Part shown: one piece after another, positions 1-11,935 of the stretch | Position numbering within the stretch: position 1 is the first letter of the stretch | Layout of the letters: every line of letters begins with the position of its first letter | Source of the DNA: Anadara kagoshimensis | Taxonomy: Eukaryota; Mollusca; Bivalvia; Arcoida; Arcidae | Reading direction: 5' to 3' | Assembly: GCA_021292105.1 (NCBI GenBank) | Contig: CM037870.1 | Span: forward strand, 46,456,576-46,520,575 | Length of the DNA: 64,000 nucleotides | Notes under the pieces: model-generated | Told to the model about the DNA's origin: nothing | The model's input: only the letters and a program-made list of their open reading frames with translations | Databases searched by the model: none | Made by a program: the position numbers and the translations under genes

Positions 1-267
1 TTGTTGCTGATAGTGATAACACTGAAATGTAGGTTGACATAGTCCTTAATACTCTCCAAGTTAAACAACAAATGACTTTTGTTTAGCATGACCTTCAGTG
101 GATATTGCTACTTCTGTTGTGTTAACTGAAGGAGTTGAATCCATCAAAACGGATAGATCAGAAATGTACTGATTGGCTTTAGTTTACCACATTTCCATAA
201 CAAAACTTCTGAATAATAATAATAGGGTAAAAAAGAATTATTACATCAAAATTTGTTTTATTTTCAG

Positions 268-354
268 CAAAAGCAGAGCTTTACAGTAGATATTAGAGCT
301 AAACCAGAGTATCATAGATTTTTGATTGGTAGAGCAGGCAGCAACATTAGAAAG
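268..354 (+). CDS. HDLBP: Vigilin exon A: first half of a KH domain
   Basis: This is 29 codons between a ttttcag acceptor and a gtaaat donor, in phase 0 at both ends. It encodes the beta1-alpha1 part and the GRAG loop of a KH domain that exon 788-922 completes. Confidence 0.93.
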
Positions 355-3300
355 GTAAATCTTAACTTTTTGTTTTACCAGATAGATGCATTCTTGACCT
401 TTTGATTTCTTAAAAATAAAAAACAAACATATCAGTCCATGTCCATATCACAATCTCAAAACAAAAGCTACATGTATGAAAACTGGAAAATGAAGTTAAA
501 CATGCATGTGAACTTACAGGGAAGTGAAGCCAAGTGCTTCTAAACCGTAATCACCTTTCTAGCTACCTACACTCATCACATGTAAAATCAAAATTGGGAA
601 TGAAAGACACAGAATTAAGGGATGCCATTTGGAATGGACTTCTGATTTTACAGTCAAAAATTGATCATTACCGAGAGCAGGCAGTCTTAAATAGGTACAT
701 GTAAATAGACAAAGTTATATAATAGATTGACTTTTAATATAAAAAGCATTGGCAAAATTTATAATCAATAAAAATTTCTTATTTCAGGTTAGAGAAAAAA
801 CTGGAGCTCGTGTTATATTCCCTAGTGAAGACGATGCTGATCAGGAAATAATTACCATTATTGGAAAGAAGGAATCTGTAGAACAAGCCAAAGTTGAACT
901 AGAATCACTTATCAAAAACCTAGTAAGTCACCATTTGTTGTTTTGATATCCATAATGTTAAGATACAAGTTTTTAGTTGTTTTTTTTTCAGACTCATAAG
1001 AGGTGGCACCTTTGGGTCAAAAAAATTCCAAAGTGGTAACTTATGAAAAACAATCAGTTAAAATTTCACTCATGTAGTTTCTATATAAAGTTAAGTTTGC
1101 ATGTTTTGCTACTCTTCAAAGTTACATGCAAATAATAGGACATTTACAGTTAAGTGAAAGAATCTCGACTAGGGTGTAAAATGTCACTGCTTCACAACAC
1201 TTTCAAGAGAACGCTTATTCAATTAGGCATTTGTTAAAATACAATTTACAAGGAGATGTTTTGCTAAAAATTAAATAATAAAGATTTAAATACAGGTGTC
1301 TATTTCCACATGCCTTTCTTTGTATTTCATGACTTGCCATTAAAATTTTCTTGATGTTTGACATACTAAAATTAATTCTAAGTAAATAAAGTATGGCACT
1401 TAACACTAGTCCTGATGGCAGCAGCCTAGCTGTCGAAACATATTGACACAATAAAAGTATAACCATTATTTATCCTAAGTGTTGAGCGCCATACTTTATT
1501 TAATTATTTATAATTGAATTATGGAACTCTGTTGAATACCACAAGGTATCCACTTAGAATAATTATTAGCCACAATTTGTACCTAAGGGGTGTTGGTTTC
1601 CTTTCCTACAATATACTTAAAATTAATTCTGGAATTTATTTGAATGGAAACAGATCCCATAATTTCCACGTAGGTCTACATTTTATCTGATACGTATAAT
1701 AATAATATTTTATACTCTTTTTTTTCTCTAGGACAATGTAGTAGAAGGTGAAATGAATGTAGACCCTAAACACCACCGATACTTTGTTGCAAGACGCGGT
1801 GAAGTTTTGCGTCAAATAGCTGATGAGTATGGAGGAGTCACAGTTAGTTTTCCACGTAGTGGTGTTAAAAGTGATAAAGTTGTCATTAAAGGATCCAAAG
1901 ACTGTGTTGAAGGAGCTAAAAGAAGAATACAGGAAATTGTCACCGATTTGGTAAGTTGTGTGATTAATTTACATGTATATCACAATATAAGTAAGTCTAT
2001 TTAAATGGAGAATCTCCGGAGGAATTTGGATACATTTCCTGCCTACCATGTAAATCTTTTTCTATGGGATTATACTGCAGAATGGTAGCCAAATTGTTTA
2101 TGGCTGGTAAATGTAAAGAAGCCATCATGATCTTTATAATTAATGCGGGCTTGAGTTGCTACCTAGTGTAGTTGTGAGAAAATCTGGTAGAATATTACAT
2201 GTAGTACATTAGAGTACATTGTAGAGATAAAATTGTAAAAAAAAAATATCTTTTTTAGGATTCTAATCAAACAATATTCAGTTGAGTACATGTACTTGCA
2301 TCTTTGTTTAGATATTTAATATAAATATAAAAAATTATCTTTTATTTAGGATTCTCAAGTGACAGTTGAATGCATAATCTCCCAGCAGTATCACCGTACT
2401 GTAATGGGAACCAGAGGTGCCAATGTACAAGAAATAACCAAGGTTCATGAAGTTGGTATCAAGTTTCCAGACAGACCCATGAATAATGCTAATAATACAG
2501 GTTAGTACTATAAATACATTTATCTTATCTGGAATACTACAAATATTTGTCGTAATTCTGCATTCTATGTAAGAATTTCACTAGAATAGAGCACAAGTGA
2601 CTAGTCATCAAGAAATTAAGCTTTTAACAAAGTACAATACCAAATTGCATATGTGTATATATAGCTCTTTCGCATGGATTTAAACTTTAAAGTACTCTTA
2701 AAATTCATTCTAAATGAACATAAGAGGTTTTTATAGATCACCAAATCTGCTTTATCTATTTGACAGAAAGAGTAGGGTCACTAGAAAACAAGTGCATCTT
2801 GACTTCTTAAAGACAAACAAGAACTTGCACTAGAACCAAAGTTGTTGAATATGAGTTCAATAACCATTTAATGATGAAAATGAATTTGTGAATCAGTATT
2901 AACTACCCGGTACAGTTATTTATTTATTGGATTTATTGCAACCATTTGTTCAGTCAGATTTTGGTGTTATTTAGGGGTTTGGTGATAATAAAGGGAGACT
3001 TGTAACCAAAAACTTAAGTGAGGAGGTTGCTAAGTCACCAAGGTGCATTATCATGAGGTTTCACTGTATTCATGTATATTTTAAAAAATTTAAAGTTTAT
3101 TTTTAAAGAAACAAATTTTTTATATTGACAGAAAACCAAGAGCCAGTAGTGAATGGTGATGTAAATGGAGAGGCTGTAGACAAGTCACCAAAGAAGGTTG
3201 ACATTATTATAATTACCGGTAAACCAGAAAATTGTCAAGCTGCTAAAGAGGCTTTACAAGTAAGTACTTCATTTACATTATATGATATACAAGATCAGAA

Positions 3301-6300
3301 GAGGTCTTATCATTATTTGTTATTGAAAAGTTAAACAAAATTTCCTGTTTTACTTTATAATAAAGGGTCTAAGAGGCAGTTTTAAAAGTATAGATGTTAA
3401 GAAACTTTTCTTTCTGTTTTCAGATTATTCGTTGTCTTCTCAAACTTTGCTATGTTTCTATTCCTATTAGCAAATATTGCCATTGAGTACTAATTTTCTG
3501 AGAAATGCTTTCAAAAAGTAACTTTTTTAGCAAATTGAAAAAAAAACTTTTAAAGGACTGCTTTTCACAAATTTTGGAATTTTGGCTTTTTACAGTTTTA
3601 AATTTATTGAAACCTAGACTGTATTTTACATATTAAATAAATATTAAGAATAATCTACATGCATATTTGTTTCATTTGCAATATACAATCTATATTTGAT
3701 GTTTATTTTAGGCCTTGGTGCCAATTACTGAGGAGATAACCATTCCATATGACTTCCATCGCTTCATCATCGGACAACAGGGTAAAGATGTACGCAAAAT
3801 GATGAGAGAACATGATGTAAATATATCTGTACCCCCAGCAGATGAACACAGTGACATAGTCAAAGTAACTGGACCACCAGCTAATGTCAGAAATGCTCTG
3901 TTAGCATTGACAGAAAAATGTGATCAGCTGGAAAAAGAAAAGGAGGATAGGGTATGTTCAAAGCACTTTATGATATCATAGATATTGGACTTTTAATATT
4001 TTAAATCTTTCCAGAGTTGTAATTCTTCAGTATGGAGATATTTATTACACATTCCATTTAAGTGTGACCTGTTGTTAATCCATAGTGCGATTCACTTGTT
4101 TAGTCATTGTATTGTCATATTATTGCGAAGTTTTAAATGGATCACTTGCAAATCCTATATATACATTTCAGTGATGTAGCGCCTTCTGGGCTGGATAAAT
4201 CTGAAGGTATCTTAATGGTTATGAATACTTACCTATGTAATAAATATGTGTATGCGTAAAGTCATCTTATATGGCTATGAGTTATCCAGTTCTGTCTGGG
4301 AAAAGAAGCATGATTATCTGTTTGTGATCTTTATTATAAATGGGGTTAATTATTTTAATAAATTTGGAATTATTTCAGAAATGTATCCAAAGCGAATGTA
4401 AGAGTTATTTCCCTTGACCTGATTTTTTGAAATCTAAATACATGTATTAAACCAACAAGTAATATTATTCTCAGAAAGACAATTCTAGTTGAATACAAAA
4501 CTTATCTACTGTTGTTGTTGTTCGTTTAGGTTCTGAAGAGTTTCCAAGTTACAGTTGAAGTGGATTCTCAGTACCATCCCAAGATCATAGGACGTAAAGG
4601 AAATGTTGTTGGTAAAATCCGCACTAAACACGGTGTTAACATACAGTTCCCATCCAGAGAAGGCCAAGATCAGAACACCATCGTCATCACTGGATACGAG
4701 AAGGATGCCAATGCTGCCAAGGATGAAATATTGAAAATTGTTCAGGAATTTGTAATACTCTGTCCATACGGTTTATGCTTAGTGAGATACACACATTACA
4801 CATGACCAGTGATGTCATAATCAAAAGACAGTAACATGATGTCATTTTGCAGAAACATGACACCTAAATCTCCAACATATATATATATATATATAAATTA
4901 TGTGTTTTAAATGTTAATTCTGGGACTTTAGAATAAATAATTTTGTTTCTTAGTTTTCTATATATTTTGTATAGATCAAAATAAGGTACGTTTTTTCCAA
5001 TGGTCACATTTATTTTAATATAAACATTGAATAACAAAGTTGTATTACAAACATTTATTTTTTCTCAATAAAATTGTAAAAGGTATTAAAATTTATTAGT
5101 TGTCCACTGGTTCTTAACACGAGAGGACTTTTGGTTTGCTCTTCTTCTGTCTCAGTCACACTTAGACAAATAAAATTGTAAAAGGTATTAAAATTTATTA
5201 GTTGTCCACTGGTTCCTAACACGAGAGGACTTTTGGTTTGCTCTTCTTCTGTCCATCAGTCACAGACAAATAAAATTGTAAAAGTATTAAAATTTATTAG
5301 TCGTCCGCTGGTTCCTAAACGAGAGGACTATTGGTTTGCTCTTCTGCCCATCGGTCACACTTTGACAGTAAAAGTGTTGTCTTGGGAATATGTATTACCT
5401 GCAAATACTGACTTAAAAAGTTAAAAGTTTTATAAATTGAAGTTTTAAGAGTTTCAATTTTTATTCTCTATATAGGAGGATATGTTAACATTAGAAGTAA
5501 AGATAGACCACCGTATCCATCCAAGGATCATCGGACAGAAAGGACGAAATATTAAAAGGATTATGGAACAGTTCAAAGTTGACATCCGTTTCCCCCGTGA
5601 AAATGATGAGGATAAAGATATCATATTTATCTCTGGAGCTGAGGATGATATTGAAGATTGTAAAGATCACCTGTTGAATATAGAGGAGGAATTTGTAAGT
5701 AAAATAAATTTTGTAGCTATACCAATTAAATATCTATTTCAAGACTTAAAAAGTTTAATTTGCTGCTCACTATTTTCAATACACACACAAAGAAGAAGCA
5801 GTTATATATATTCTTTTCTCGCCCCTATGCATATGTATATATACACGCTGAATATACATTTAAAAAAAACCCAGTGATTTTTAGTTAGGGAAGACGGTTT
5901 GTTTCAGCTATATTTTATTCAGAAAGAGTGAAGTGATGTTGTTGCACCCTAATCAAGATTTTTCTTTTCTGAGAAGGATACCAGAGTGCATGGAGAAAAT
6001 TTGGGACATACAGCGAACAGCTGACAAAACTTCTCACCCTTGATGTCTGCCAGAAAAAAGGTGAAATGCATCCATCATGTGTCTGCTTAAGCCACTTAAC
6101 CACTAATATTCATCATTTACAAATAAAAGCTAATTTCAAATTTAAATGTTATACTTCTTTTGTTACAGCTCCAGGATATCATTGATAATGAGTACATGCG
6201 TGAGCTTCAGCAGCCACCAAGCAGAGCAGAAGGTGGACGCTATAATAAAGGGCCGAAAGACCATGGATTTGTTGTCAAAGATGCACCATGGGATGTTCCA

Positions 6301-6387
6301 GACACCAATAGTACAGATGATTTCCCATCATTTGGAGCAGTTGTTGCACCTAAACCAAACCAGGCCTGGGGACCATATAAGAAATAA
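268..6387 (+). CDS. HDLBP: Vigilin, multi-KH RNA-binding protein (3' part of gene, nine exons)
   Basis: Vigilin is a cytoplasmic and ER-associated RNA-binding protein made of about 14 KH domains. Joining the nine exons 268-354, 788-922, 1732-1950, 2350-2500, 3132-3259, 3712-3951, 4530-4751, 5476-5694 and 6169-6387 gives one open frame of 539 residues, with GT-AG introns and matching phases throughout. Six KH modules are visible, with GXXG loops at residues 21-24 (GRAG), 94-97 (ARRG, degenerate), 167-170 (GTRG), 261-264 (GQQG), 341-344 (GRKG) and 414-417 (GQKG). They are followed by a vigilin-type tail with DAPWD and FPSFGA motifs near the stop. By order these should be the last six KH domains (about KH9-KH14). 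The start and the earlier KH domains lie left of the window. The match to vertebrate vigilin is recalled family knowledge; the exon joins are read directly. Confidence 0.95.
421..608 (+). repeat. Interspersed repeat family R190, copy in vigilin intron
   Basis: An older, diverged copy of the ~190-bp family that recurs about 19 times in the window. The hallmark order is aaacaaacat, ccatgtcc, aatcacaat, gttaaaca, gggaagtga, tgctccgg (here degraded), agctac, then aatcaaaattgggaatgaaag. Confidence 0.75.
788..922 (+). CDS. HDLBP: Vigilin exon B: second half of the same KH domain
   Basis: 45 codons, phase 0 to phase 0, atttcag acceptor and gtaagt donor. It supplies the VREKTGARVIFP strand-helix and the ITIIGKKE strand that completes the KH fold. 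Confidence 0.93.
1383..1502. repeat. Foldback element (~26-bp arms)
   Basis: Arms 1383-1408 and 1477-1502 are inverted copies (about 22 of 26 bases pair; taaataaagtatggc reads outward from both). The ~68-base centre contains CTGATG and GAAAC flanking a GC-rich hairpin. It lies in the vigilin intron between exons B and C. Confidence 0.65.
1732..1950 (+). CDS. HDLBP: Vigilin exon C: KH domain with degenerate loop
   Basis: 73 codons encode a whole KH module, preceded by VDPKHHRYFVARRGEVL. The first glycine of GXXG is replaced (ARRG). As I recall, the vertebrate protein also lacks it at this position, so this is probably an old family feature rather than damage here. Confidence 0.94.
2350..2500 (+). 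CDS. HDLBP: Vigilin exon D: KH domain, first part
   Basis: 151 bases with phase 0 entry and phase 1 exit. It encodes a KH start with GTRG and an IKFPD strand, ending in an Asn-rich stretch that opens the acidic insert carried by the next exon. Donor gttagt. Confidence 0.93.
2913..3066. mobile_element. Diverged TA-flanked MITE in vigilin intron
   Basis: An older copy of the element at 29803-29989. The shared interior includes accatttgttcagt, aggggtttgg and aagggagac, and the right end is gaggtttcactg. TA flanks both sides (2911-2912, 3067-3068). The left end has decayed to CAGTTATT. Confidence 0.7.
3132..3259 (+). CDS. HDLBP: Vigilin exon E: acidic insert and KH end
   Basis: 128 bases, phase 1 entry, phase 0 exit. 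It encodes a variable Glu/Asp/Asn-rich insert followed by the KH-closing strand VDIIIITG and helix. A long insert within this KH domain is also known in vertebrate vigilin. Confidence 0.92.
3712..3951 (+). CDS. HDLBP: Vigilin exon F: complete KH domain (GQQG)
   Basis: 80 codons between ttttag and gtatgt. A full KH domain with HRFIIGQQGKDVRKMM, followed by a charged Glu/Lys linker. Confidence 0.94.
4530..4751 (+). CDS. HDLBP: Vigilin exon G: complete KH domain (GRKG)
   Basis: 74 codons with HPKIIGRKG, VNIQFP and an ITGYEK strand, all standard vigilin motifs. The donor reads gtaata, weaker than consensus, but the frame and homology both end here. Confidence 0.93.
4875..4897. repeat. (AT)n microsatellite
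   Basis: A short run of about 10 AT dinucleotides in a vigilin intron. Confidence 0.85.
5068..5367. repeat. Tandem repeat, three ~100-bp copies
   Basis: Units 5068-5169, 5170-5269 and 5270-5367 each begin ATAAAATTGTAAAAG and carry TTATTAGT, TGGTTC and AGAGGACT. They are 90-95% alike by eye with small indels. They lie inside the vigilin intron between exons G and H. Confidence 0.92.
5476..5694 (+). CDS. HDLBP: Vigilin exon H: last KH domain (GQKG)
   Basis: 73 codons, tatag acceptor and gtaagt donor. It encodes the final KH domain with HPRIIGQKG and VDIRFP. Confidence 0.94.
6169..6387 (+). CDS. HDLBP: Vigilin exon I: C-terminal tail and stop codon
   Basis: 71 sense codons and TAA at 6385-6387, after a ttacag acceptor. 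The tail is basic and Gly-rich, then carries DAPWDVPD, DDFPSFGA and the closing WGPYKK, the typical vigilin ending. Confidence 0.95.
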   Translation, partial: LQDIIDNEYMRELQQPPSRAEGGRYNKGPKDHGFVVKDAPWDVPDTNSTDDFPSFGAVVAPKPNQAWGPYKK

Positions 6388-6765
6388 AAAATTATGAAAA
6401 ACCATTGACCACATAAAACTTAAATTTCTTTTAAAAGTGTATTCAACATATCGTCTCTGCAATATTTTAAGGACATGTTGAAAAAGAGAGCAGAATGATA
6501 CAAAATTGATAATTACGTGACCACTTACAGTTTCTGTAAAAGTTGAAACTGCCATTACTGTTTGTTGTATATATTTGTTGTTGAGATGCATGTCAGGGAT
6601 CTTTTCAAAATCATATATGGTATCATGACACCACATATCCCAGCTCCCATGTAGGTGCTTGCATTAAAAGATAATCATTGTTTTTCATTTTTACTGCTTC
6701 TATAAAATTGTTAAGTTTACCTATGCCTAAGTTAATGGATACTGCTTGAATTGTTTTTATATAGC

Positions 6766-6771
6766 AATAAA
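6766..6771 (+). terminator. HDLBP: Proximal poly(A) signal of vigilin
   Basis: AATAAA about 380 bases after the stop, followed at 6780-6810 by a T/GT-rich stretch typical of a downstream element. It would give a short 3' UTR. Confidence 0.55.
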
Positions 6772-7944
6772 ATATTATATATGCTTTTTGTTGACTTTGT
6801 CATGGTAGCAAAATTTTGGTTGGGCATTAATTTGTTTGACATTAATTTGTTTTGGGGTTTTTCATTCGTAAATCAGTTCTGCAAATAGGTTTTATATTGT
6901 CGTGTAGATTTTTTTTAATTATTATTGTTATTATTTTTAATTTTATTTATTTTTTTTTTTCAAAAAAATTTAATTGCTAGAATCATTTTAAAGTGCAAAA
7001 TGAGAGTTGCAACAATTTTCAGGATATATTCGTTATCTGGAAATGTTTGTCATTTAGGTTGGCGTGATCATAAATTCTAACAAAACCATTGAAATATAGG
7101 TTTTAGGCTTGCATATTGTACTTGGTGTGCATGTGTTGATGTACGGTTGGTTCAATAACCATTTTTTGTTCAGATGTAAAAATTTAGTTTAATAACTGCA
7201 TGCTACACCAAAATAAATTTATTTTTTGCATGATGTATGAACCAAAATTATTTGTAAATAACTTGTTTGTATGTAAAACAATGAAATTGATAAATGGAAT
7301 TTTAGCATTGTAATATTTATCAAATTCAATTATTTATAGTAAAAAAATAGCAGCAAATATATTTTGCTTTCCAGATAGTTGATGGATTCCATTTTATTTT
7401 TGTTGATATTAAATATTAGATACAGTCAATATTATCAGACCAGCCAGTAAACATAATTTACATTTCAGTTATTTAGCAGGAAATAGATTATAAAAACATA
7501 TACCATACCCTTATATTACCATATCATTTTGTAGTATCGAGCCAAAGCTAAAATATATAAACTGCTTTTATATTCTTCATTTTGTGATGGAGGTGATGGA
7601 AAAAAAATTCCAGCTTAAAAATGTGAAGATACCTGATAAATTGTGTGAATGTTTTGTTTTTGAATACATGATTAATTATATATCGGATTTATTTTCTGAA
7701 AGAGAGAGGCGAGAGATTGTATCATAAACGCATTAAAAAAATTAAATATATAAATTGATTACGATTTCTCTCGTTGGTTTTGTGATAATTGATGAGGGTT
7801 GGTTCGTTAATATTTGTAAACTTTGATTGCAATAATTTCTTCATTCAGATGAATTTAATAATATGCAATAGTGATTTTTTTGTGTGTCATCAGTCATATG
7901 AAATATGTTCCCTTATATTTTGATTATGTTATTAGTCATTGTTG

Positions 7945-8058
7945 GAAAGATATGTTAGAATTATGTGTAAATATTATTATTACTTTTTACATGCTCATGC
8001 ATCTCTTGTTAATAAATGTTGATGTGGTAAAATTATCAGCATTGAGGAAAAAATAACC
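7945..8058 (+). repeat. Dispersed duplicate, copy 1
   Basis: About 110 bases starting agatatgttagaattatgtg recur at 9648-9765 with about 90% identity, including tgttgatgtggtaaaattat near the end. Confidence 0.85.
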
Positions 8059-8625
8059 GGCTTTTCCATATCAAACTGGTTGTGTAACAATTTACAAGAT
8101 TTTAACCAATTTTATTTTACAAAAAAATATATAAATAAAAATAAATTAAAAAAAGTAAACTTGGAAAAAATCATCAAACTTGTATGGCATGGTGGTTGTG
8201 GATGCGTGGTGTAAATCTGACCAATGGTGGTAATCATTGATGCATTTTCCTCATTTTATTTTGTTGAATTCAACTGACAATATAAAAACCATCATCAGCC
8301 AGGTTGGGGGCCACAAGCCATCTAGTTAGAGTGTCTGGTTAGGAAGGGTTGATGATCATTGTGTTATTTTTAAGATTGTTTACCTTGTTTTTTGTTTTAA
8401 TTAAGCAATCCACAGTGCTCCTATCATGTACAGTAATACAGCGACTGACACACACACACCATGGTGGTATTCATTATTATATATTGTTTACTATTTTATC
8501 AGGGTGAAAGAATTGAGTCAAAAGTTTTTTTTTTCTTTAAACCAGAAATATTTTTCAGATATTTATGAATATGAGAATTACAAAATATGTGCTAACGTAC
8601 ATTTTTGAAAATGTTACATAATATA

Positions 8626-8631
8626 AATAAA
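8626..8631 (+). terminator. Possible distal poly(A) signal
   Basis: AATAAA followed within 20-40 bases by a TGT/T-rich run (8650-8672). It may end a long vigilin 3' UTR isoform; RNA data would be needed to decide. Confidence 0.35.
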
Positions 8632-8686
8632 ACTGTACATGAAACAATTTTGTATGTTTTGCTTTTTTTTTAGATAAGGAATACTA

Positions 8687-8902
8687 TGTCAAATTTGACC
8701 TGGCCATTTGACCTTTAATTTGAATATTCAAACAGATATATCTATTGTGTAATTTAGGGGTTATAGACTTGTCATAGTAACATGATATAAAGTTGATATA
8801 CTGGGTACTGGGTGTTTATAGTAACCAAACCTGCTGTCTTACCTAAATCACACAATCCATTAGCCCAATCTAATATTCAATGTAAAGTTCAAATTTGACA
8901 CA
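8687..8902. repeat. Foldback element with ~75-bp degenerate arms
   Basis: tgtcaaatttga at the left and tcaaatttgaca at the right, with further inverted matches inward (attgtgtaatttagg against cctaaatcacacaat). This looks like a decayed MITE. No target duplication is clear. Confidence 0.6.
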
Positions 8903-9647
8903 CTATAAAATTAAATGTGAATTTTGTTTGTTGTTGAAAGTGGATGAGTTACTTGTTGGAATGATGTTTACACCTTTGGTGTTTGGTTTGGGTCAGTCAT
9001 CTTATTGTGATTTTAATTACTAGATAGTACATCCTACCATACCACTTGACCAATACTTCATTGTTTGTGCATAATCTTGGCAAAAATGTTAAATTGTAAT
9101 CATAAATGAGGTGAGAAGCAGAAAGACATCAACTTAGCATGTTGAATATCCTATGTATGATAACGTTATATGGTATTGTATAGTATACTGGTGTATGCCA
9201 TTATTATAAGTAGATTACAAAGGCAAATATTTAAATCTAAAAAAAGTGTAGCAAGGTGGGACACTTAAAATATTTGTCTCAAGTTGTCAATTTATGTTTA
9301 ATTGATTTTTCCTTTAAACTTGATTGTTTGCTACAACTGATCGTTGCTCAATATGACAAATCACGCTTAGCAGTTGGGGACATCGGTGCCATGGTGGTCC
9401 TCACATGCTTAAGTATTGGCTTGCCTATCGCCACGCTTCACTGCTTGCCCTAGGTTGCTTACTTCCCGATGCCAGGATAATGACTCAATGGGACAGTAAC
9501 CTCTGCAATTGCTGTCTTGGTGAATTCGCATTTTCCTATTTTACACCAATGGCGCAAAAAGACTATTGTAGCCAATCTGTGGAATAATAATGTTTGCTTT
9601 CTCCAGATTTATGATGGCTATGGATCAAAGGTTTGAGCAATATTGAA

Positions 9648-9765
9648 AGATATGTTAGAATTATGTGTAAATATTATTATTACTTTATACATGCTCTGCT
9701 CCTCCATCTCTTGTTAACAAATGTTGATGTGGTAAAATTATCAGCATGGTGGAAAAATAACCAAT
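9648..9765 (+). repeat. Dispersed duplicate, copy 2
   Basis: Direct-orientation partner of 7945-8058. Here it sits between two modules of the 9.6-17.4 kb array, which ties the vigilin 3' flank to that array. Confidence 0.85.
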
Positions 9766-10230
9766 GGCGCAAAAAAGTAAACAAACCGGTCTTATTAATG
9801 TTGCTGTAGTGAAGTAAAGTGTTCTAGGTCTATGAATTAATGACATAATAAATAACAGTTAATACTGGTTCCTGTTAAACATTACCGACTCTTTACGTCA
9901 ATAAAGACAACACGTTAAGACTGTTGTAGCCAATCTGTCGAATAATTATGTTTACTTTCTACAGATTTATGATGGCCATGGGTCAAAGGCTTAAGCAATA
10001 TTGTTTTGCAAATCTAATTACGACTGATGCATGATATAGAGTGAGCTGATGCATGATGTAGAGTGAGTTATAGAATTGTTGGATTGGTTTTCTGTTTTTA
10101 CAAGTTAAAATGAGAGAGAAATGCTGCAATGTATCACTGATGTTTCAATGAGGATAAACTTTACCAAATTGTCTAAAGATGTTAAAATCTGGATACCCCT
10201 TTTCAGTAACCATTCGTCTTGACATACGTG

Positions 10231-10350
10231 AAAAAATCTTAGACCGGGATGTAAAACAACGTAAAATCTTAGACCGGGATGTAAAACAACGTAAAATCTT
10301 AGACCGGGATGTAAAACAACGTAAAATCTTAGACCGGGATGTAAAACAAC
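10231..10350. repeat. 30-bp minisatellite, four copies
   Basis: Four head-to-tail 30-base units (agaccgggat plus gtaaaacaac and a cttaaaatc-like spacer); the last three are identical and the first differs by two bases. The open frame through it arises only because 30 is divisible by three. Confidence 0.97.
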
Positions 10351-11935
10351 GTTACTCCACTCTATTCGTTTTGCCTTTCTGAACCCTGCTTTATTCTGGA
10401 TGATATATGTATAAATAACCTCAATATCATTGAATTTAATGGACCTTCGTATTAGTATGAAGTTATGAAACTAGAAAATACCAAACGCTGAAACATACAT
10501 TGGTATCTATTAGAAACAATTCGACATGACTGAACACCAATTTGTCTTTATATTCAGTACTAGTCCAATACTAGTCATGGTATTAGTGTTTATTGTTCCT
10601 GAATAACAATCGCCCTGCAAACTTGTTACTTTTACGACTCTAAACTTAACCTATCTCAAAAATTATGCTGTAATAACTTGTATTGCTCTTATCAATGAAT
10701 TAATGACATAATAAAGTAGTCAATGTTTGGTTTTGGAGTGGTATATTGCCAATCTTAAACACCAACAATAAGTTAAGGTCATTGTACCCAATATATTGGA
10801 ATTGATATTGTTCTGTTGCAGATTTATGATGGCTATGTGTCAGAGAGCTGAGCAAAATTAATCTGTGTTGTAAATTGGAATTAAGACGGCTGTAGAGCGA
10901 GTTACAGAGCTATAGACTTTAGCATCGTTTTTAGAGAATAACTGCTTGTTTTACTGCGGATTACATATGCTAAATACTTTTGTCTAAGATACTACATGTA
11001 TAATGCACAAGAATAAAAAAAGTATATCAACTTGTAATACTAAAACAAAATTGACTGAGTTGCTGTAAAATTGGTTCCACCGGATACCAAACCATTTAGA
11101 ACTATACTGGACACCAAGTTGTCTCCGGTAACGGTCCAGTATCGAGAGTTTTGTAATCTGTGACGTCAGTATATGTTCATTTGTTTTTATATGGTTTGGT
11201 AACGCCGTCTTGATGAACAATCGTACACAATTTTAAATTCTATTTTTTAACAAAAATTGTTTAAAAAGTCAACAAAACTGTTTCTTTAAAAAGTTAGCAG
11301 AATGGTGTCATTAATGTTGGTGATGCAATGGACTAAATTGTTCTATCAATCCATGAGATAATACATTACAGTTCATGTTGATTTAAGTTAACCCATTCAT
11401 GAATAACATCAATACAAACGTAATTTTACATAAGTATGGACGAATGTTTCGTTTTTACATGTGTGTGGAACGAATATTTCGGAACGTCCGGCCATCCCGG
11501 TTATTTTATATAAAGGTTTCTTATTAAAATTTTTTATTAATTCAAAACAAACCTTATTATACCAAAGAGTTAACCAATACTACTAGACTGACTCACACTA
11601 TTACAGATTCACTATGCGATAATCCTAACTATCAAATGTCATTCAAAATGCTAGGGGTTATAAATGTAACGTTAAATGTGCATGTGATGGCAAAGTATAC
11701 AGTCGATTTTAATATTCTTCTGCTATTTTTTGCTTCTTATTATAAATGATTATGACAAGCCCTTAACACTTGTCCATTATTATGTCTGTTATACCTGATG
11801 TTTTGTCGATTAAAATTCTTGGAATGTACTTGGTTAATCTGTGTTATTACATAATGTTTATAAATCGCTTCACAGGACTTGAAGTACACTGTCCTATGCT
11901 AATTTAGTTGTTGTTTTCCTTTTTCCCACTACAAA

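Larger units (their letters stand above)
6388..8686 (+). other. Vigilin 3' UTR and intergenic DNA
   Basis: AT-rich DNA downstream of the vigilin stop. It holds candidate poly(A) signals at 6766 and 8626 but no coding exon that I can support. Short open frames here have no recognisable motifs. Confidence 0.6.

Noticed and set aside
7880..7900. TCATCAG (CTGATGA on minus)
   Set aside because: No GAAA or pairing stems at the right distance.
10179..10382. 67-codon frame with four copies of a 10-residue repeat
   Set aside because: Produced by the 30-bp minisatellite; not a protein.
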